This document shows positions 59,597 through 64,000 of a stretch of DNA of 64,000 nucleotides, one piece after another. The position numbers were made by a program, and so were the translations under genes. The notes below the pieces were generated by a model. It was not told where the DNA came from and searched no databases. It was given only the letters and a program-made list of their open reading frames with translations. Source of the stretch: Methyloversatilis discipulorum (GTDB taxonomy: Bacteria; Pseudomonadota; Gammaproteobacteria; Burkholderiales; Rhodocyclaceae); NCBI RefSeq assembly GCF_000527135.1, contig NZ_AZUP01000001.1, positions 2,542,001 through 2,606,000 of the forward strand, given 5' to 3'. The stretch's first letter is position 1. Every line of letters begins with the position of its first letter.

Positions 59597-60426
59597 AGTG
59601 CGGACTTCTTCAACTGTTCGCGCACCTCGGCGGCGTATGGCGCCATCGCATCGAGTTCGTCAGCGCGCAGCGGACGGTAGCCGTCCAGCTTGTAGCGGGC
59701 GAAGTAATCGACGCCGGCCGGCGTTTCGGCGAACGACCACAACGCCGCCTCGATCACGGCCGCGCGTGCCGCCTCGACGTGATTGAGCAGATAGACGCGG
59801 CCGACCATGGCCGGACTTTCGGTCAACAGCCGCAGTCGCGCACGCACCTCCGGTGCCAGCCCCTGAAAGTTGGCAAGCGACATCGTGCCGGCGCTGACTT
59901 CGCCATTGAGCAGCAGTTGCGCCACGCTGTCGGCGGCGCTGACGTAGCGAACGGTGACGCCGGCCGCACCGTGCTCGTTCATCCAGCGCAGGCCCCACAG
60001 CGTCACCAGCGACGACGGACTGAGCCCGGCAACGGCACTTCCGGCCAGATCGCGCGCCGACTTCGCCCGACTGCCCGCAGCGACGGCGACGACCGCATGG
60101 AAGGGCGCGCGGTAGGTCAGCAGCGGCCGGTAACGCGCATCAGCGCGCAGCAGTTCGGCCTGATGTCCGGTCGTGATGACCAGCGCGTACTCCTGGTTCA
60201 GCGCCCGACGCGCGAACTCGGTGAAGTCCGGCGCGGTGATGATGGCAACAGGCGTGCCGAGCGTCTTCTGCAGATGCTGCCGCAGCGGTTGGTACATTTC
60301 GATGATGACGCGCGAACTGGTGTGCGGCGCGACGCCGATGCGGAACAGCGGCGCGTCCTGCGCGACGGCAAGGGCGGGCAAGAGACAGGCGAAAGACAGC
60401 AGGAAACGGGTGAAGGCGAGGAACAT
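59593..60426 (-). CDS. PhnD-like periplasmic binding protein
   Basis: A 277-residue periplasmic solute-binding protein of the phosphate/phosphite/phosphonate (PhnD-like) type. Signal peptide LLSFACLLPALAVAQ; FRIGVAPHTSSRVIIEMYQPLRQHL near residue 27; TTGHQAELLRAD near 82; SPSSLVTLWGLRWMNEHG near 135. ATG 60426 is chosen for the signal peptide; ATG 60480 is an alternative. It lies directly upstream of the hybrid kinase without any permease, so it probably feeds the kinase a ligand. Confidence 0.85.
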   Translation of the reverse strand: MFLAFTRFLLSFACLLPALAVAQDAPLFRIGVAPHTSSRVIIEMYQPLRQHLQKTLGTPVAIITAPDFTEFARRALNQEYALVITTGHQAELLRADARYRPLLTYRAPFHAVVAVAAGSRAKSARDLAGSAVAGLSPSSLVTLWGLRWMNEHGAAGVTVRYVSAADSVAQLLLNGEVSAGTMSLANFQGLAPEVRARLRLLTESPAMVGRVYLLNHVEAARAAVIEAALWSFAETPAGVDYFARYKLDGYRPLRADELDAMAPYAAEVREQLKKSAL

Positions 60427-60568
60427 CCGGGCAGACGAGACGGCAATGGACACCTCGGCGTTAACGGAACGCGCCGCCACCCCTTGAACGGCTGCTGCAC
60501 CACAACATCCTCACAACACACTGTTTAACAATGATTTTTCCGGAGCGCCGTGGGGACTCGAAGCGCGT

Positions 60569-61642
60569 TCAGCGGCGCAGCCAGGCCATCAGTCCGCCAT
60601 AGCAGGCTGCATGCGAAAAGCGCTCCCGGGCGTAGGCGTAGGCGGCGTGCGCGTGGCGCCGGCGCAGCGGCAGATCGTCGAGCAGCGCGCGACAGGCGTC
60701 GGCAAAGGCAGCGGCATCGTCGGCCAGCAGGAAGGCCTCGCCCGCGCCGTCTTCCAGGCCGCGCGCGCCTTCGCGCGTGGTGACCAGGGGCAGACCGGCG
60801 GCCAGCGCCTCGACCGTCTTGATCTTCAGCCCCGAGCCCCAGCGCACCGGATTGATCGCGACATCGACACCGCTCCACAGCGCCTCGATGTCGGGAACGA
60901 AGCCGCGCGCGCGGATGCCCTCCGGCAACGGCTGCGGCAGCAGCGCGGCGATGTGCCCGGCCACCTGCAGCTCGGCACGGTCGGCGGACAGCGCCGGCCA
61001 TACGTCGTCGATGAACCACTGCAGGCCGTGCCGGTTGGCGATCCACTGGCTGGCCGCGTAACCGACCACGCGCGAATCCGGCCTCACCGGCTGCGCCGGC
61101 AGCACCACCGGGTGCGGCACGCACAGCGCACGCTCGCCGAGCACGGCGGCGACGCGGGCATGATCGTCCGGCTGGATCAGCAGCACGCGGTCGTAGTGAC
61201 GCAGAAAGCCCAGCTCGCGCTCGAAATCCAGCGCCTCCTCGACTGCCACGCCGGCGCGCGCACGCGACGCGGCGTTGTCGCTGACCAGGTCGTGCGTGTC
61301 CATCACCAGCCGGATGCCGGCTGGCACCGCCAGCCGCAGGAAATCGAGCTGCAGCCGCGACAGCAACACGCAGTCCGGCGCGATCTGCTGGCACATCGCG
61401 CGCAGCCCGCTCACCAGCGCTGCGCGTTCCGGCCTCGCGGTGTCGCCGACCGCGAGGCGGTAGCGATGCCGGCTGCGCTCGACGAAGGGCCGCGTGGCTG
61501 CGTCCGGCTGCTCGGGGAAGAACACGGTGAGGTCGCACACCTCGGCCAGCGCATCGATCAGCGCCGCGGTGCGCGCCGCTTCGCCGTTGCCGGGGCGCCA
61601 GTAGCGACTGCGGGTGACGAATATCAGTTTCGGTCGGCTCAT
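60569..61642 (-). CDS. GT4-type glycosyltransferase
   Basis: A 357-residue GT-B enzyme. N-terminal [22 protein letters not shown]; donor-site patches [16 protein letters not shown] near 185, [34 protein letters not shown] near 245-280. Typical of cytoplasmic sugar transferases for polysaccharide or glycolipid. ATG at 61642. Substrate not evident. Unlinked to other polysaccharide genes; next to divergent ilvD. Confidence 0.85.
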   Translation of the reverse strand: MSRPKLIFVTRSRYWRPGNGEAARTAALIDALAEVCDLTVFFPEQPDAATRPFVERSRHRYRLAVGDTARPERAALVSGLRAMCQQIAPDCVLLSRLQLDFLRLAVPAGIRLVMDTHDLVSDNAASRARAGVAVEEALDFERELGFLRHYDRVLLIQPDDHARVAAVLGERALCVPHPVVLPAQPVRPDSRVVGYAASQWIANRHGLQWFIDDVWPALSADRAELQVAGHIAALLPQPLPEGIRARGFVPDIEALWSGVDVAINPVRWGSGLKIKTVEALAAGLPLVTTREGARGLEDGAGEAFLLADDAAAFADACRALLDDLPLRRRHAHAAYAYARERFSHAACYGGLMAWLRR

Positions 61643-61726
61643 CGAGGGCGCATCGGGGAAGATGGAAGGACGGAAGGTGAAGGGACGGATAGAATTCCGC
61701 TTTTACCCGATTCTGCAGGAGCTTCC

Positions 61727-63580
61727 ATGCCCGCCTACCGTTCCCGTACCTCGACCCACGGCCGCAACATGGCCGGCGCCCGCGCGCTGTGGCGCGCCAC
61801 TGGCATGAAGGACGGCGATTTCGGCAAGCCCATCATCGCCATCGCGAACAGCTTCACCCAGTTCGTGCCGGGCCACGTGCACCTGAAGGACCTCGGCCAG
61901 ATGGTCGCCCGCGAAATCGAGAAGGCCGGCGGCGTGGCCAAAGAATTCAACACCATCGCCGTCGACGACGGCATCGCGATGGGCCACGGCGGCATGCTGT
62001 ATTCGCTGCCGTCGCGCGACCTGATCGCCGACAGCGTCGAATACATGGTGAATGCCCACTGCGCCGACGCACTGGTGTGCATCTCCAACTGCGACAAGAT
62101 CACCCCGGGCATGCTGATGGCGGCAATGCGCCTGAACATCCCGACCGTGTTCGTGTCGGGCGGCCCGATGGAAGCGGGCAAAGTGAACTGGGGCCAGAAA
62201 ATCATCGCCGTCGATCTGGTCGATGCGATGGTCAAGGGCGCCGACAGCAACTGCTCGGACGAAGAGGCGGAAGCCTACGAACGCAGCGCCTGTCCGACCT
62301 GCGGCTCCTGCTCCGGCATGTTCACCGCCAATTCGATGAACTGCCTGACCGAGGCGCTGGGCCTCAGCCTGCCGGGCAACGGCTCGGTGCTGGCGACGCA
62401 CGCCGACCGCAAGGCGCTGTTCCTGCGCGCCGGTCAGCTGGCGGTGGAACTGTGCCGCAAGTACTACGAAGGCGACGACGCCTCGGTGCTGCCGCGCTCG
62501 ATCGCCAGCTTCAAGGCCTTCGAGAACGCGATGACGCTCGACGTGTCGATGGGCGGCTCGACCAATACCGTGCTGCACCTGCTGGCCGCCGCCAAGGAAG
62601 CCGGCGTGCATTTCACGATGGCCGACATCGACCGCATCTCGCGCCACGTGCCCTGCCTGTCCAAGGTGGCGCCGGCCAAGTCGGACGTGCATATGGAAGA
62701 CGTGCACCGCGCCGGCGGCATCATGGCCATCCTCGGCGAACTGGACCGCGCCGGCCTGATCCACCGCGACCTGCCGACCGTGCACAGCGCCACGCTGGGC
62801 GAGGCGCTCGACAAGTACGACATCATGCGCACCCAAGACGAGGCCGTCCGCACCTTCTACCGCGCCGCGCCCGGCGGCATCCCGACCCAGGTCGCGTTCT
62901 CGCAGGACCGCCGCTACCCGGAGCTGGATCTCGACCGCGAGAACGGCGTCATCCGAAACAAGGAACACGCCTTCAGCCAGGACGGCGGGCTGGCCGTGCT
63001 GTACGGCAACATCGCCGAGCGTGGCTGCATCGTGAAGACGGCCGGCGTCGATGATTCCATCCTGAAGTTCTCCGGCACCGCCAAGGTGTTCGAAAGCCAG
63101 GACGATGCGGTCGCCGGCATCCTCGGCGACCAGGTCAAGCCGGGCGAAGTGGTGGTGATCCGCTACGAAGGTCCGAAGGGCGGCCCGGGCATGCAGGAAA
63201 TGCTGTATCCGACCACCTATCTGAAGTCCAAAGGTCTGGGCAAGGCCTGCGCACTGCTGACCGACGGTCGCTTCTCCGGCGGCACCTCCGGCCTGTCCAT
63301 CGGCCACGCCTCGCCGGAAGCGGCCCAGGGCGGCCTGATCGCGCTGGTCAAGGACGGCGACGTGATCGAGATCGACATCCCGAACCGCACCATCCACCTC
63401 GCGGTCGATGACGCCGAACTGGCGCACCGCCGCGAAGCGGAAGAGGATCGCGGCGCCGCCGCGTACACGCCGCATGCGCGCGAGCGCGTCGTGTCGGCTG
63501 CGCTGCAGGCCTACGCGCTGATGACCACCAGCGCCGACACCGGCGCCGTGCGCGACCTGAGCCAGCTGCGCCGCTCTTGA
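61727..63580 (+). CDS. ilvD: Dihydroxy-acid dehydratase
   Basis: Third common step of valine, leucine and isoleucine synthesis. It has 617 residues, like the usual enzyme. Fe-S ligands are in [12 protein letters not shown] near residue 122 and [18 protein letters not shown] near 190; the active Ser is in the C-terminal [20 protein letters not shown]. The ATG at 61727 has AGGAGCT 6 nt upstream. The frame is open far upstream, but that extension is the shadow of the neighbouring gene. The stop overlaps the next start (TTGA). Confidence 0.97.
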   Translation: MPAYRSRTSTHGRNMAGARALWRATGMKDGDFGKPIIAIANSFTQFVPGHVHLKDLGQMVAREIEKAGGVAKEFNTIAVDDGIAMGHGGMLYSLPSRDLIADSVEYMVNAHCADALVCISNCDKITPGMLMAAMRLNIPTVFVSGGPMEAGKVNWGQKIIAVDLVDAMVKGADSNCSDEEAEAYERSACPTCGSCSGMFTANSMNCLTEALGLSLPGNGSVLATHADRKALFLRAGQLAVELCRKYYEGDDASVLPRSIASFKAFENAMTLDVSMGGSTNTVLHLLAAAKEAGVHFTMADIDRISRHVPCLSKVAPAKSDVHMEDVHRAGGIMAILGELDRAGLIHRDLPTVHSATLGEALDKYDIMRTQDEAVRTFYRAAPGGIPTQVAFSQDRRYPELDLDRENGVIRNKEHAFSQDGGLAVLYGNIAERGCIVKTAGVDDSILKFSGTAKVFESQDDAVAGILGDQVKPGEVVVIRYEGPKGGPGMQEMLYPTTYLKSKGLGKACALLTDGRFSGGTSGLSIGHASPEAAQGGLIALVKDGDVIEIDIPNRTIHLAVDDAELAHRREAEEDRGAAAYTPHARERVVSAALQAYALMTTSADTGAVRDLSQLRRS

Positions 63581-64000
63581 GCGCAGGCCCGACGCCGGGC
63601 CGCATCGCCGCGCTGACCGCGGCGGCGATGCTGGCCTTCGCCGCCAATTCGGTGCTGAACCGGCTGGCCCTGGCCGACACCGCGATCGACGCCGCCAGCT
63701 TCACGCTGGTGCGCATCGCCGCCGGCGCGCTGGTGCTGTGGGCGCTGGTGCGTCGCCAGCAGGATGGTCGACTGGCCGGCGACTGGGCGGGCGCAGCCGC
63801 GCTGTTCGTCTATGCCGCCGCCTTCTCCTACGCCTACCGCGAACTGGCCGCCGGCACCGGCGCGCTGCTGCTGTTCGGCACCGTGCAGGTGACGATGATC
63901 GGTACCGGTCTGCTGAAAGGCGAACGGCTGCGCGCGCTGCAGACCGTCGGTCTGCTGCTGGCGCTGGCCGGGCTGGGCGTGCTGCTGGCACCCGGCGTCA
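63577..64000 (+). CDS. EamA/DMT-family transporter (partial, 3' end beyond window)
   Basis: The first 141 residues of a membrane protein with paired helices ([22 protein letters not shown] near residue 11; [20 protein letters not shown] near 43; [24 protein letters not shown] near 92). This is the EamA/DMT drug-metabolite transporter pattern. A TTG start overlaps the ilvD stop (TTGA). Substrate unknown; co-expression with ilvD is possible. Confidence 0.8.
   Translation, partial: MSAGPTPGRIAALTAAAMLAFAANSVLNRLALADTAIDAASFTLVRIAAGALVLWALVRRQQDGRLAGDWAGAAALFVYAAAFSYAYRELAAGTGALLLFGTVQVTMIGTGLLKGERLRALQTVGLLLALAGLGVLLAPGV

Noticed and set aside
57332..59680. Long plus-strand open frame
   Set aside because: Shadow of the hybrid histidine kinase, low-complexity Arg/Gln/His composition.
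60611..61726. N-terminal extension of ilvD
   Set aside because: The family starts at [19 protein letters not shown]; a good ribosome site precedes the ATG at 61727 and the extension is antisense to a glycosyltransferase.
1..64000. CRISPR array, prophage, insertion sequence, tRNA or rRNA genes
   Set aside because: No regular spaced repeats, phage structural genes, transposase motifs or recognisable tRNA/rRNA sequence seen; tRNAs could still be missed by eye.

Overview
The window is GC-rich chromosomal DNA, with genes packed on both strands and marked GC codon bias. It contains PEP-CTERM proteins, a Gcw_chp/TorF-type porin, a zapA-6S RNA locus and a complete set of genes for oxidative demethylation of methylated amines. 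Together these suggest a methylotrophic betaproteobacterium near Rhodocyclales, perhaps Methyloversatilis-like. The taxonomy is an inference from gene content only.

Layout. 1-2.4 kb: the end of an unknown gene and a PAS-GGDEF-EAL protein. 2.4-14.2 kb: the methylated-amine region. It has an APC permease and a porin on the minus strand, then tmm (trimethylamine monooxygenase) and tdm (TMAO demethylase) on the plus strand, a GFA-family gene on the minus strand, and dmmD-dmmA-dmmB-dmmC (dimethylamine monooxygenase) on the plus strand. The predicted route is TMA to TMAO to DMA plus formaldehyde, then monomethylamine plus formaldehyde. Four promoters here share one architecture: a 16-bp 7-2-7 palindrome, 14 bp containing CCCTCTTGAGAA, a TTGTNC-like -35 and a -10 element 17-18 bp further on. 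Three of them precede the porin-permease, tmm-tdm and dmmDABC units. The fourth precedes no gene; it drives a stretch of about 170 nt that folds as four successive hairpins and ends in a clear intrinsic terminator. This is a candidate small RNA of the methylamine regulon.

14.2-19.1 kb: REP-type palindromes, a PEP-CTERM protein, a CPBP protease, msrB-msrA, an acetyltransferase and small membrane proteins. 19.4-22.5 kb: five co-oriented, less GC-rich gene cassettes separated by attC-like sites, with no integrase in view. I read this as a CALIN, an integron cassette cluster lacking an integrase. 22.7-32.2 kb: an ABC exporter, a group II truncated hemoglobin, a PEP-CTERM protein, a polyprenyl-linked glycosylation cluster (GT2, GtrA, YdjC deacetylase, GT39), more REP elements and a divergent CorA-like membrane protein. 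32.2-36.7 kb: a two-partner secretion pair. 36.8-41.8 kb: an RNase II-type nuclease, MgtE, a small secreted protein and a TauE/SafE permease.

41.9-47.8 kb: a minus-strand operon with an oxalate-CoA ligase-like enzyme, a tripartite tricarboxylate transporter (TctC, TctB, TctA) and a ketopantoate reductase-like enzyme. It looks like uptake and CoA activation of a small carboxylate. 48-51.1 kb: 6S RNA, zapA, a ZapB-like coiled coil and cobalamin genes (cobU, cobC and a cobC paralogue). 51.2-57.2 kb: MsbA-like exporter, AttH/CrtC-type secreted protein, GT1 glycosyltransferase, a third PEP-CTERM protein and ferredoxin-NADP reductase. 57.3-64 kb: a PhnD-like binding protein overlapping a hybrid histidine kinase, a GT4 glycosyltransferase, ilvD and the start of an EamA transporter. 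I recognised no rRNA, tRNA, CRISPR array or insertion sequence.
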